Source: Rhodospirillaceae bacterium
Lineage (GTDB): Bacteria > Pseudomonadota > Alphaproteobacteria > CADEGL01
Assembly: GCA_018699755.1 (NCBI GenBank)
Contig: JABIRQ010000213.1
Span: 1 to 16,108 of the forward strand
DNA: 16,108 nucleotides
Direction of reading: 5' to 3'
Positions 1-8,648 of this stretch are shown here, piece by piece. The position numbers and the translations under genes were made by a program. Each line of letters starts with the position of its first letter. The stretch's first letter is position 1. Under the pieces are notes generated by a model, which was given only the letters and a program-made list of their open reading frames with translations, was not told where the DNA came from and ran no database searches.

Positions 1-1146
1 CCCCGCCGCGCCCAGGCGGGCGCGCAGGGCCGGGTCGACGATCATGCGGGCCAAGGCCTCGGCCAAAGCCGGTGGATCGCCCGGCGGCACCAGCAGGCCC
101 GTCTCGCCGTCGCGGATCAGTTCGGGAATGGCGGAGACGCACGTGCCGAGGCAGGCCAGGCCCTGGCTCTGTGCCTCCACCAGCACGTTGGGCAGGCCGT
201 CCCGGTCGCCATCCGCCGCGATACGGCTGGCGAGCACGAAGAGGCCGGCGGTCCGGTACCGGGCGAGCACGGTTTCCTGCGGCTGGGGGCCGAGCCATTC
301 GATACGGTCGCCGAGGCCGAGTTCGTCGGCCCGGGCCTTCAGCGCGGCCAGCCGTTTGCCCCCGCCGATATGGACGAATCGCCAAGCCGGCCCGGCCGGC
401 AGGGCGGCGAGGGCGTCGAGCAGATCTTCGTAGCCCTTTTTCTCGACGGCGCGCCCGACGGACAGGATCGTGACGGGATCCGCCGCCCGCCCCTCCCCAC
501 CGGCCTCTCGCTCCGGCGGCGGAAAACGGGCGAGGTCGAGGCCGTGATAGGCCAGCAGAACCCGTGCCGGCTCGGGCGCCAGGCCGGCCAGATGGTCCCG
601 TCCCACGGCGGTGCAGGTCACCAGCCAGTCGAGATCGGCCAGTTTCTCCCGCTTGTCCCATGCGGGGGTGGTCCAGATGTCCTTGGCATGGGCAGAGCAG
701 CTCCAGGGCAGGCCGCGCATCGTCGCGGCGTAGCGGGCGACCGAGGCCGGGGTGTGCAGGAAATGGGCATGCAACCGACCGATTTCGGGCGGCAGTTCGG
801 CGGCCAGGACGAGCGCCTGGCCGAATCGCCGGACCCGATTGCGGCTCGGGTCGCGGCGCAGATCGCGCAGCCACAGGGCGCGGGCCTTCGGATAGCCGGG
901 CAGGCACCGCGCCTTGCGCCAGGCACGCGATACGCGCGCCCAATCGTCGCCCAGGTATTCGGGCAGATAGTCGACCGGCGCCACGATCTCGCGATGGACG
1001 GGATGGTCGGCCGGATCCGTGGGATGGCGCAACGAGACGATGCGAATATCGAGCCCGCGCCGCTCCAACGCGCGGATTTCCTGGGCGATGAAAGTCTCGG
1101 AAAGGCGCGGGTACCCTTTGAGGACGAACGCGACGGGACGCGGCAT
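1..1146 (-). CDS. GT4-type glycosyltransferase (C-terminus cut by window edge)
   Basis: Predicted retaining GT-B glycosyltransferase that transfers a nucleotide-activated sugar in surface polysaccharide or glycolipid synthesis. Translation from ATG at 1146 gives 382 in-frame codons with no stop before the window edge, so the C-terminus is missing. The N-terminus (MPRPVAFVLKGYPRLSETFI, then AQEIRALERRG) is typical of WcaL/AmsK-like enzymes. The C-terminal domain shows SVGRAVEKKGYEDLL, the usual donor-site R..K segment, and near residues 302-320 RDGLPNVLVEAQ, matching the GT4 E-x7-E region. An AAGGACGG ribosome site precedes the start. It lies 19 bp downstream of the other glycosyltransferase on the same strand, so the two are probably co-transcribed. 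Acceptor and sugar cannot be read from sequence. The family call is firm and the substrate is unknown. Confidence 0.9.
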   Translation of the reverse strand, partial: MPRPVAFVLKGYPRLSETFIAQEIRALERRGLDIRIVSLRHPTDPADHPVHREIVAPVDYLPEYLGDDWARVSRAWRKARCLPGYPKARALWLRDLRRDPSRNRVRRFGQALVLAAELPPEIGRLHAHFLHTPASVARYAATMRGLPWSCSAHAKDIWTTPAWDKREKLADLDWLVTCTAVGRDHLAGLAPEPARVLLAYHGLDLARFPPPEREAGGEGRAADPVTILSVGRAVEKKGYEDLLDALAALPAGPAWRFVHIGGGKRLAALKARADELGLGDRIEWLGPQPQETVLARYRTAGLFVLASRIAADGDRDGLPNVLVEAQSQGLACLGTCVSAIPELIRDGETGLLVPPGDPPALAEALARMIVDPALRARLGAAG

Positions 1147-1165
1147 GGCCGTCCTTGCGCGCCGG

Positions 1166-2389
1166 TCAGGGAGTCGCGCGCGCGAGGCCCATCCGCGGCC
1201 GAGCCGAGCCCTCGATGCGCCGGGCGACGAGCCGGTTGACGTTTTCCAGCCCGTCCAGAAGGCCGGGAATGACGACTTCGGAGGGTCGCGGTTGCTGGGG
1301 CAAGTGGCGCAGGGCGGTCGCCATGACGCGCGGGTCGCGCGGCCCGTCGATCGGCAGCATGGTCACGAGGCCAAGCTCGGCCGCCCGCGATGCCCGGATA
1401 AATTGCTCCAGGCGAGGGCGGACACGCGGCACGATGATCGACGGCTTGTCGAAGGACAGGATCTCGCAGAAGGTGTTGTAGCCGCCCATCGCGACCACGC
1501 CCGATGCCTTGCGGATCAGCTCCTCGATGCGCGCCTCGAAGGTGATGGCGGAAACCTTGGGCAGGCGCTCGGCGCGCGCCTGGAAGTCGGCCTGGTCTTC
1601 GTTCTGCATGAAGGGACCCAGGACGATCAGCGCGTTGTAGGGCATGGTCGGATCGGCCTCGTAGGCCGACAGCACCCAGTCGACCAACTCCACGCCATCG
1701 CCGCCGCCGCCGGGCGTGACCAGCAGATAGGGTTCGTCGATCAGATTGTGCTGCGGCGTCGTGGGCGCCGCTCCGTCGGTTTCCCGTCCGAGATAGCCGG
1801 TATAGGTGATCTTGCGACGGACCGAATGGGGCAGTTCGATGCCGGCCAGGGGTTCGCAGATCTGGGGCAGGCCATAGACCCAGATCTCGTCGTAGAATTC
1901 CTTGAGGGCGGAGACGGCGTTCTTGCGCTCCCATTCCGGGGCGAGCTGGGACGGGTCGTCCATCACGTCGCGCAGGCCGAGGACGAGTGTCGCCCCACGC
2001 GCGTGCAGCAGCTCAAGGGTTTCGCGCACCTCGCCGCGCAAGCCCAACGGCTCCTTGTCCACGATGAACACGTCGGGGTCGAAAATCTCGGCAGTGTGGC
2101 GGACGATCGATGAGCGGAGCGCGATGGTTTGGGTGATGTCGATATGAAGGCTGAGCGAGGTGTAGTCGCCGTTGCGTAGCTTGATCACGCCCGGCACCCG
2201 CACGAAATCGACCCGGGTGCGGAAATCGAAACTGCCGATGATCGGCGAGCCGGAGAGGATCAGGACCGAGAGGTCCTTGTAGGCGGCGACGAGGGAATGG
2301 GCGATCGCCCGGCAACGGCGAAGATGGCCGAGCCCGAACGAATCATGGCTGTAGATCAGGACGCGCGCGCCTGCCCACGACGTCGGCAT
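1166..2389 (-). CDS. MurG-like predicted glycosyltransferase (COG4671 type)
   Basis: A 407-residue predicted GT-B glycosyltransferase related to MurG. The N-terminus has RVLIYSHDSFGLGHLRRCRA, the glycine/histidine-rich loop of this family, and the C-terminal half has VAMGGYNTFCEILS near residues 300-313 followed by KPSIIVPRVRPRLEQ, the donor-binding region. No signal peptide or membrane segment is evident, so it should act in the cytoplasm or at the inner membrane face. The start at 2389 is chosen because AGGGAA lies just upstream and the glycosyltransferase fold begins immediately. The same frame stays open far upstream (to about 5140), but that part is antisense to the ABC gene and does not look like protein. 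It is the first gene of a minus-strand pair and is divergent from the ABC operon. The family call is firm and the substrate is unknown. Confidence 0.9.
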   Translation of the reverse strand: MPTSWAGARVLIYSHDSFGLGHLRRCRAIAHSLVAAYKDLSVLILSGSPIIGSFDFRTRVDFVRVPGVIKLRNGDYTSLSLHIDITQTIALRSSIVRHTAEIFDPDVFIVDKEPLGLRGEVRETLELLHARGATLVLGLRDVMDDPSQLAPEWERKNAVSALKEFYDEIWVYGLPQICEPLAGIELPHSVRRKITYTGYLGRETDGAAPTTPQHNLIDEPYLLVTPGGGGDGVELVDWVLSAYEADPTMPYNALIVLGPFMQNEDQADFQARAERLPKVSAITFEARIEELIRKASGVVAMGGYNTFCEILSFDKPSIIVPRVRPRLEQFIRASRAAELGLVTMLPIDGPRDPRVMATALRHLPQQPRPSEVVIPGLLDGLENVNRLVARRIEGSARPRMGLARATP

Positions 2390-2560
2390 CGCTTTTCCCT
2401 CTAGAACGCCGATGTTGCATTTCCCCCGTAACACTATGGCATAGGGGGGAAGCGGCAAGAAATGTTGTTTTAATCGAGGTTTGACTCTAGCGTAGCGCCG
2501 CTGGCTGGCGCAGAAGTGCCGTCGAACGGCCGCGAATGCGGGGGGGCACGCGCCGACTCC
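2390..2560. promoter_or_regulatory. Divergent intergenic region between glycosyltransferase and ABC genes
   Basis: This 171 bp stretch must hold the promoters of both divergent units. It is less GC-rich than its surroundings (for example TGTTTTAATC near 2464-2475). I see no convincing pair of -35 and -10 boxes on either strand. The ABC start at 2561 is preceded only by a run of seven G at 2540-2546, farther from the ATG than an ideal ribosome site. A nested palindrome at 2421-2451 is the main structured element and is listed separately. Confidence 0.45.
2421..2451. repeat. Nested palindrome, possible operator
   Basis: TTCCCCC at 2421-2427 is the exact inverse of GGGGGAA at 2445-2451. Between them lies the perfect 11-bp palindrome CTATGGCATAG (2434-2444). 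The site lies about 32 bp upstream of the minus-strand glycosyltransferase start and 110 bp upstream of the ABC start. It could be a repressor or activator site or a leader hairpin. No known consensus is matched. Confidence 0.4.
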
Positions 2561-5239
2561 ATGGATCAAAGCGTCTACGGTTTCATTCTCCGACACAGCA
2601 AGAAGGAACAGATCGTCCTTCTTGTGATGACGGTCATTTCGTATCCGTTTCTCTATTTTTCCTACGATCTGCCGAAACAGATCATCAATCACATCACGGC
2701 GGTCGACGGCCTCAAGAACGGGGGGTCGGGCAAGCCCTATTTGGAGCAGGAGCTGATCGGCCTGTTCACGATGGAGCATGTGCCCTACCTCTTCGCGCTG
2801 TGCGCCATCTTCTTCGTATTGGTGCTCATCAACGGCGGCTTCAAATATTTCATCAATGTCTTCAAGGGCCAGCTCGGCGAGCGGATGCTCCGCCGCATGC
2901 GTTACGAGCTCTACAGCCGCATCCTCCGGTTCCCGTTGCCCCAGTTCAAGAAGGTCAGCGCCGGCGAGTTGATTCCCATGGTCACGGCCGAGGTGGAGCC
3001 GCTCGGCGGCTTTATCGGCGACGCCTTCGTCCAACCTATCTTCCAGGGCGGCCTTCTGATCGTGCCGCTTTTCTTCATTTTCAACCAGGACGTCTTCTTG
3101 GGTCTGGCCGCGGTGATGATGTACCCGGTCCAGGGCTACGTGATCCCCAAACTGCAGCGCAAGGTGAACGCGCTGGGCAAGCGGCGCGTGCGCGCCGTGC
3201 GCCGCCTCTCGGACCGGATCGGCGAGACCATCAACGGCCTGCAGGAGATCCACGCCAACGACACCTCGACCTTGGAGCGGGCCGAATTCTCCGATCGCCT
3301 CGGGCTGATCTACTCGATCCGCTACCGGATCTACGCCCTCAAGTTCGCGACCAAGTTCCTGATCAACGCGATCGACAAAATGACGCCGTTCTTTTTCTAC
3401 ACCATCGGCGGTTATCTGGTGATCGAGGGCCAGGTCAATATCGGTGCCTTGGTGGCTGTGATCGCGGCTCAGAAGGACCTGGCTTCGCCCGCCAAGGAAC
3501 TGCTCGCCTACTACCAGCAAAAAGAAGATATCCGCATCAAGTACGAGCAGGTGATCGGCCAGTTCGATCCCCCGGGGATCATGGATATCGCCAAGCAGGA
3601 AGAGGAGCCGAGCGAGGTTGGTCCGCTCAAGGGCGAGCTCGAATTGAGCAATCTCAGCTATGCCGAGGATGACGGAGTTCGCCTGATCGACAATGCGACG
3701 GCCAAGATGCCGCTCGATAAGCGCATCGCCGTCGTCGGCGACGGATCGAGCGGCAAGGACGAATTGGCGATGATTCTCGACGGCCTGCTTACCCCGACCG
3801 GCGGGCGCGCGACGATTGGGGGCGCCGTCATCGCCGACCTTCCGGAAACCGTGACTGGCCGGCGCATGGCCTTCGTCAGCCAGGGCGCGCAGGTTTTCTC
3901 GGCGAGTGTGCGCGACAATCTGCTTTACGGCCTCAAGCATCGGCCGCAGCGCGATGTGCTGGAAGGCGAGGCGTTGGAAGAGCGGCGGTACGTTGCGGCC
4001 GAATCGACGCGCTCCGGGAATTCGCCCCTCGACATTCAGTCCGACTGGATCGATTACGAGGCCGCCGGCGTCGACGGCCCGGCGGCCCTGACCGCGCGCA
4101 TGATCGAGGTGCTGCGCAGCGTCACCATGGAGCACGACGTCTATCAAATGGGTTTGCGCGGCTCGATCGACGCCGCGTCCCGGCCCGATGTTGCCGAAGC
4201 CATCCTGAAGGCGCGCAAGGCCTTCCGCGAGCGGATGGACGAAAACGCGGAACTGGCGGCCCTGGTCGAACCGTTCGACGTGGCCCGCTACAACACCAAT
4301 GCGACCGTGGCCGAGAATCTGCTGTTTGGCACGCCCGTCGACGAGACCTTCGCGGAGGCCAGCCTGGCGACCAATGCCTATGTTCTGGAGGTGTTGGAGA
4401 AAGCCGAGCTGACCAAGGACTTGCTCGAATCCGGCCGCCAGATGGCGCAGACCATGGTCGAGCTGTTCAGCGGGCTGCCGCCGGGGCACGAGTTCTTCGA
4501 CCAGTTCAGCTTCATCAGTTCCGAGGACCTGCCGGAGTTCCAAACCCTGCTCGGCCGGGTCAACAAGACGGGTCTCGACGAACTCGACGGCGAGGATCGC
4601 GCGCGGCTGCTCTCTCTGCCCTTCATGCTGATTCCGGCGCGCCATCGCTTGGGTCTGATCGACGAGGCGATGGAAGGCAAGATCCTGGCTGCGCGCAAGC
4701 TCTTCGCCGAGGGCCTGCCCGAGGCGTTGCAGGGAGCGATCGAGTTCCTGGACGCCGAACGCTATGCCGGCGCGGCCACGATCCAGGACAACATTCTCTT
4801 CGGCAAGGCGGTCTACGGCCAGGCCGGGGGAGCGGAACGGATCGGCGAGGCGATCACCGAGCTGCTCGACGCGCTCGATCTGCGCGGCGCGGTCATGGAA
4901 GTGGGGTTGGAGTTCAATGCCGGCATCGGCGGCTCGCGCCTGTCGGGCGCACAGCGCCAGAAGATCGCCATCGCCCGGGGCCTGATCAAGCGCCCCGATA
5001 TCCTGATCATCGACCAGGCGACGGCGATTCTGGACGGCCAGACACAGAGCAGCATCATGTCCAACCTTCTTGAGATGTATAGTGAGGGCGGCCTGATCTG
5101 GTTCCTGCATCGGCCCAGCCTGGCCCAGTCCTTCGACCATGTCGTCGTGATGAAGGCCGGGCGGGTGGCCGAAGACGGGTCCTACGCCGATCTCAGCGGC
5201 GATGACACCGCGTTAAAGGCCTTGATCGAGGCGGAATAG
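2561..5239 (+). CDS. Unusual ABC-exporter-like protein with expanded, degenerate ATPase domain
   Basis: An 892-residue protein. Residues about 15-325 form a type IV ABC-exporter-like membrane domain with hydrophobic segments near 15-40, 73-100, 155-195 and 275-310. The ABC ATPase domain starts near 357. Its P-loop is GDGSSGKDE (393-401), with Asp400 where Ser/Thr is expected. The Q-loop Gln is Q441. The signature is LSGAQ (794-798) instead of LSGGQ. Walker B is LIIDQ (815-819), with Gln at the catalytic Glu position. The switch His is H850. Q-loop to signature spans about 350 residues against roughly 80-90 in ordinary exporters, and SVRDNLLYG (449-457) recurs as TVAENLLFG (582-590) and TIQDNILFG (740-748). 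Start ATG 2561 is preferred; a GTG at 2516 would add 15 unlikely residues. It leads an operon with a cNMP-domain gene 21 bp downstream. Homodimeric membrane location is inferred; substrate and ATPase activity are unknown. Confidence 0.88.
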   Translation: MDQSVYGFILRHSKKEQIVLLVMTVISYPFLYFSYDLPKQIINHITAVDGLKNGGSGKPYLEQELIGLFTMEHVPYLFALCAIFFVLVLINGGFKYFINVFKGQLGERMLRRMRYELYSRILRFPLPQFKKVSAGELIPMVTAEVEPLGGFIGDAFVQPIFQGGLLIVPLFFIFNQDVFLGLAAVMMYPVQGYVIPKLQRKVNALGKRRVRAVRRLSDRIGETINGLQEIHANDTSTLERAEFSDRLGLIYSIRYRIYALKFATKFLINAIDKMTPFFFYTIGGYLVIEGQVNIGALVAVIAAQKDLASPAKELLAYYQQKEDIRIKYEQVIGQFDPPGIMDIAKQEEEPSEVGPLKGELELSNLSYAEDDGVRLIDNATAKMPLDKRIAVVGDGSSGKDELAMILDGLLTPTGGRATIGGAVIADLPETVTGRRMAFVSQGAQVFSASVRDNLLYGLKHRPQRDVLEGEALEERRYVAAESTRSGNSPLDIQSDWIDYEAAGVDGPAALTARMIEVLRSVTMEHDVYQMGLRGSIDAASRPDVAEAILKARKAFRERMDENAELAALVEPFDVARYNTNATVAENLLFGTPVDETFAEASLATNAYVLEVLEKAELTKDLLESGRQMAQTMVELFSGLPPGHEFFDQFSFISSEDLPEFQTLLGRVNKTGLDELDGEDRARLLSLPFMLIPARHRLGLIDEAMEGKILAARKLFAEGLPEALQGAIEFLDAERYAGAATIQDNILFGKAVYGQAGGAERIGEAITELLDALDLRGAVMEVGLEFNAGIGGSRLSGAQRQKIAIARGLIKRPDILIIDQATAILDGQTQSSIMSNLLEMYSEGGLIWFLHRPSLAQSFDHVVVMKAGRVAEDGSYADLSGDDTALKALIEAE

Positions 5240-5260
5240 GCCCAGTCGGGAGGCGCCGAA

Positions 5261-5719
5261 ATGAGTTTAAACGAGGAAGTCGAACTGCTCCGGCAGATTC
5301 CGCTGTTCTCGAATGTCGAGCCGGCGAAGCTGAAACTGCTTGCGTTCACCAGCGAGCGGGTCACCTTCGGGCCGGGGCAGATGATGGTCCAGCAGGGCGA
5401 TATCGGCGACGCCGCCTACATCATTATCGAGGGCGATGCCGATATCCTGATCGACACCCCGGACGGGCCGATCAAGGTGGCCACGGTCGGCCGCAACGCA
5501 ATCATCGGCGAGATCGCAATCCTGTGCGACGTGCCGCGCACCGCCACGGTCCAGGCGAAAACACAGCTCATCACCCTGCGCATCACCAAGGACCTGTTCT
5601 TCCGCCTGGTGAACGAATTCCCGCAGATGGCCGTGGAAATCATGCGCGAGCTCGCGCGCAGGCTGGAGCGGACGACGGCCCAGCTTCAGGCCGCCATGAG
5701 TCAGAGCGGCGGAAAATGA
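5261..5719 (+). CDS. Stand-alone cyclic-nucleotide-binding-domain protein
   Basis: A 152-residue protein consisting essentially of one Crp-type cyclic-nucleotide-binding beta-roll (residues about 10-125) and a C-terminal helical tail. The phosphate-binding cassette is visible as GEIAILCDVPRTATV (from G83), with the acidic Glu84 and Arg93 that contact the cyclic phosphate and ribose in bona fide cAMP/cGMP binders. There is no helix-turn-helix domain, so it is not a Crp/Fnr transcription factor. The tail (ELARRLERTTAQLQ) looks like an amphipathic or coiled-coil helix. A GGAGG at 5250-5254 sits correctly before the ATG. It lies 21 bp after the ABC gene, suggesting it acts as a regulatory subunit for that membrane protein. 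The partnership is inference from position. The domain call is firm. Confidence 0.92.
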   Translation: MSLNEEVELLRQIPLFSNVEPAKLKLLAFTSERVTFGPGQMMVQQGDIGDAAYIIIEGDADILIDTPDGPIKVATVGRNAIIGEIAILCDVPRTATVQAKTQLITLRITKDLFFRLVNEFPQMAVEIMRELARRLERTTAQLQAAMSQSGGK

Positions 5720-5762
5720 CCGCCTTGCGGCCCAGACGGCCCAATCCGTCGCCCGGTCGGCG

Positions 5763-6257
5763 GTGAGTCGCCTCGACAGCTTCATCCGTCGCCTGTCCGC
5801 CCAGCGCGCCTGTCTCGATGCGGCCATTGTCGCGATCGGGTCGCGCGAGGGCTGCGTCCTGGAAATCGGCCTGGGCAACGGACGCACGTTCGATCACTTG
5901 CGCGAGGCTATGCCTGGCCGCGAAATTTTCGTCTTCGACCGCCAGATCAACGCTCATCCCGATTGCGTTCCGGACGAAGGGCATCTTTTCCTTGGCGATT
6001 TCCGCGAGACCCTGCCGGCGGCGACCCGGCGGCTCGGCCGCCGCGCGATTCTGGTTCATGCCGATATCGGCAGCGGCGACGTAGCGGCGAGCCGAAGTCT
6101 TGGCGCGGCGATCGCACCGCTGATCGCGGCGATGGCCGCACCGGGCGCGCGGATCCTCAGCGATCAGCCCTTGCCGTCCGACACCTGGCAGGCCGAAGCC
6201 TTGCCCCATGGAGTCGAGGCCGGGCGCTACCATCTTTATTGGGTCGACGGGGCATGA
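5763..6257 (+). CDS. Small class I SAM-dependent methyltransferase (Methyltransf_17-like), copy 1
   Basis: A 164-residue predicted methyltransferase with a Rossmann core. Motif I is LEIGLGNGRTFDHL (around residues 38-51), followed by the acidic strand end FVFDRQI and a central ILVHADIGSGD strand. It resembles the compact Methyltransf_17 family, whose substrate is not established as far as I know. The start is GTG at 5763, chosen because SRLDSFIRRLSAQRACLDAA aligns with the start of the next gene's conserved region. The ribosome site is weak, so coupling to the upstream gene (43 bp gap) is plausible. It is followed by a paralogue with an ATGA overlap. The methyltransferase fold is well supported. 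The role, perhaps modification of a surface molecule handled by this locus, is inference. Confidence 0.85.
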   Translation: MSRLDSFIRRLSAQRACLDAAIVAIGSREGCVLEIGLGNGRTFDHLREAMPGREIFVFDRQINAHPDCVPDEGHLFLGDFRETLPAATRRLGRRAILVHADIGSGDVAASRSLGAAIAPLIAAMAAPGARILSDQPLPSDTWQAEALPHGVEAGRYHLYWVDGA

Positions 6258-6771
6258 CCCGCTCTGCCTCGGAGGGCGACAGCCGCCTGGACCGAATGAT
6301 CGCCCGCCTGACGGCCCAGCGCGCTTGCCTGGAGCTTGCCGCAGCCCTTATCGCCGACATGCCCGGCCCGGTGGCGGAACTCGGCCTCGGCAAGGCCCGG
6401 ACCTACGATCATCTGGTACGTCTCTTCCCGGACCGCGCGGTCTACGCTTTCGACCGGGGCATCCACTGCCCCCCCGAAGCCGTGCCGCCCGCCGAGCGTC
6501 TGGTGCTCGGCGAGTTCGAGGCAACCCTGCCCGGCGCGCTGGAGCTCCTCCGCGCGGCGCCGGTTCTGGTTCATGTCGATATGGGCACGGCCGACCGGGC
6601 GGGAGATGCCGGCCCGGCTCGCCGGGTCGGGGCTTTGTTGGCGAATCTGATCGCGCCGGGCGGCGTGGCGCTCGCGGACCGGGATCTGGGCCTCGCCGGG
6701 TGGCAAGCGGTGCCGTTGCCCGAGGGCGTCGGCCGTTGGCCCTATTTCATTTGGCGACGGTCGGCGGCGGA

Positions 6772-6775
<4 letters not shown>
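6254..6775 (+). CDS. Small SAM-dependent methyltransferase-like protein, copy 2
   Basis: A 173-residue paralogue of the preceding gene. Shared landmarks are SRLD..I.RL.AQRACL, the motif I region (here AELGLGKARTYDHL), an FDR after the second strand, LVHVDMG in the core, and a closing W-containing strand. Motif I has Ala where copy 1 has the third Gly of the GxGxG loop, so cofactor binding may be altered. The start ATG 6254 overlaps the previous stop as ATGA, which implies translational coupling. The last codon overlaps the convergent xth gene by 4 bp (TTAG). The two copies clearly diverged after an old tandem duplication and may form a heterodimer. Whether this copy is active cannot be told from sequence. 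Confidence 0.85.
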
Positions 6776-7569
<794 letters not shown>

Positions 7570-7843
7570 GGGATCGGGACCCTGCCCGATTCGCCGAGGC
7601 CGGGCAACTATCGGGCCCGGGTGAATGTGGGGAATTCGTGTCTTGGGTCCCCAATGAAGAACGCCCGGCCAGGGGGGATGGCCGGGCGTTCGGAGCTCCT
7701 TTTCGGAGCCGGCGGCGCCAGGGGAAGTCGCCGCCGGGGCAACATGCGCAATGGCGCAGGCGTTGCCTCATACCCTTCAAATAGGTAGCTTCTCGGCCGA
7801 GTGGTCATGCATTTCACGCATAGATACCATGCGTATAACGCGG
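7570..7843. other. Structured intergenic region upstream of xthA
   Basis: These 274 bp contain no convincing protein gene. From 7659 to 7767 four perfect-stem hairpins sit almost back to back: 13 bp (7659-7691), 5 bp (7695-7709), 9 bp (7709-7737) and 6+5 bp (7738-7767). A 10-bp palindrome CTCGGCCGAG (7792-7801) and a 6-bp hairpin ACGCAT/ATGCGT (7816-7834) follow. On the minus strand this lies between the amidotransferase stop and the xthA start, so it may be the amidotransferase 3' end, the xthA 5' leader, or a separate small RNA. In minus-strand RNA the loops of the 13-bp and 9-bp hairpins are C-rich (UCCCCCC and one containing CUUCCCCU), which could pair with ribosome-binding sites. Confidence 0.45.
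7659..7691 (-). terminator. 13-bp perfect GC-rich hairpin, possible intrinsic terminator
   Basis: GAACGCCCGGCCA at 7659-7671 is the exact inverse complement of 7679-7691, with a 7-nt loop. Read on the minus strand the stem ends in GCGTTC and continues TTCATT, a moderately U-rich tail that would suit termination of the amidotransferase transcript or of a small RNA. On the plus strand no U-tract follows directly. The stem is certain; the terminator role is only likely. Confidence 0.45.
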
Positions 7844-8632
7844 CTATGCCACGCGCTGGGCGGCGGCGGCGGTGCGATTCGCGGCACAGGCCCGGCAGGC
7901 ATCGCCGAAGGCCTTGAAAATGGCCTCCGAATCCGCGTTTTCCCAATAGCGCCATTCCGGATGCCACTGCACGCCGAGAACGAAGCCCGGGGCATCGGGC
8001 ATGGAAACGGCCTCGACCGTGCCGTCGGGCGCCGTCGCTTCGGCGACTAGCGTTTCGGCCAGACGGTCGATCCCCTGGCCATGGAGCGAATTGACATAGG
8101 TTTCTGTCTTTCCCAGGAGCGCGGCCAACGGGCCGTCCGGCCGGATCGAGATCGTATGCCCGGTGGCGTAGCGCCCCGCCGTGTCCAGGTCCTTGCGCCC
8201 GCGATGGTCGCGCCGTTCCGGCACTTCGTGCAGGCGTTGATGGAGGCTGCCGCCCAGGGCGACATTCAGTTCCTGGATGCCGCGGCAGACCGCCAAAACG
8301 GGCGTGCCCCGCCGGAGGGCGTGACGGATCAGAGGCAATGTGGTGGCGTCGCGCAGGGGGTCGTGACTCAGGCCGACCGGCGCCGGAGGGCCGGCATAGT
8401 GGTGCGGTTCCACGTCCGAGGGGCTGCCGGTCAACAGGATGCCGTCGACGCGGTCCGCCAGGTCCTCGGGATCGTGCCAGTCGCCCAGGGCGGGGACGAG
8501 CATCGGCAGACAATCCGCGCCGCCGCTCACGGCGCGCACGTACTTATCCCCGACGATGTGGTAGCCGAGGTCCCCGCTCGGCCGCAGACAGGCGGTCACA
8601 CCTACGAGAGGTCGGCATTTTGCGGTCGGCAT
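7844..8632 (-). CDS. Class I glutamine amidotransferase / gamma-glutamyl-GABA hydrolase (PuuD-like)
   Basis: A 262-residue protein of the peptidase C26 family. It has the nucleophile Cys116 in VLAVCRGIQELNVALGG and His224-Pro-Glu226 in GVQWHPEWRYW, completing the Cys-His-Glu triad. The segments ILLTGSPSDVEPHHY and HGQGIDRL are also characteristic. PuuD-type enzymes hydrolyse the gamma-glutamyl bond of gamma-glutamyl-GABA in putrescine breakdown, and related proteins act on other gamma-glutamyl amides. No other puu-type gene is nearby, so the exact substrate is uncertain. The start at 8632 is backed by a strong AAGGAGG six bases upstream. It is divergent from the desaturase gene and followed by the hairpin-rich region. 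The family and triad are firm. Confidence 0.92.
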   Translation of the reverse strand: MPTAKCRPLVGVTACLRPSGDLGYHIVGDKYVRAVSGGADCLPMLVPALGDWHDPEDLADRVDGILLTGSPSDVEPHHYAGPPAPVGLSHDPLRDATTLPLIRHALRRGTPVLAVCRGIQELNVALGGSLHQRLHEVPERRDHRGRKDLDTAGRYATGHTISIRPDGPLAALLGKTETYVNSLHGQGIDRLAETLVAEATAPDGTVEAVSMPDAPGFVLGVQWHPEWRYWENADSEAIFKAFGDACRACAANRTAAAAQRVA

Positions 8633-8648
8633 CGCATCCCTCCTTCGG

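Noticed and set aside
370..1239. 289-codon plus-strand frame over the first glycosyltransferase, with a related plus-strand frame over the second (1019-2113)
   Set aside because: Both are antisense to well-supported glycosyltransferase genes, have no recognisable motifs, and show codon-periodicity artefacts of the real genes.
2390..5140. Open reading frame on the minus strand continuing from the MurG-like gene across almost the whole ABC gene
   Set aside because: It is antisense to an obvious ABC protein. Its translation is low-complexity (rich in Asp, Leu, Gln, His) with no domain, and the ribosome site and fold start are at 2389. Long antisense frames are expected in GC-rich genomes.
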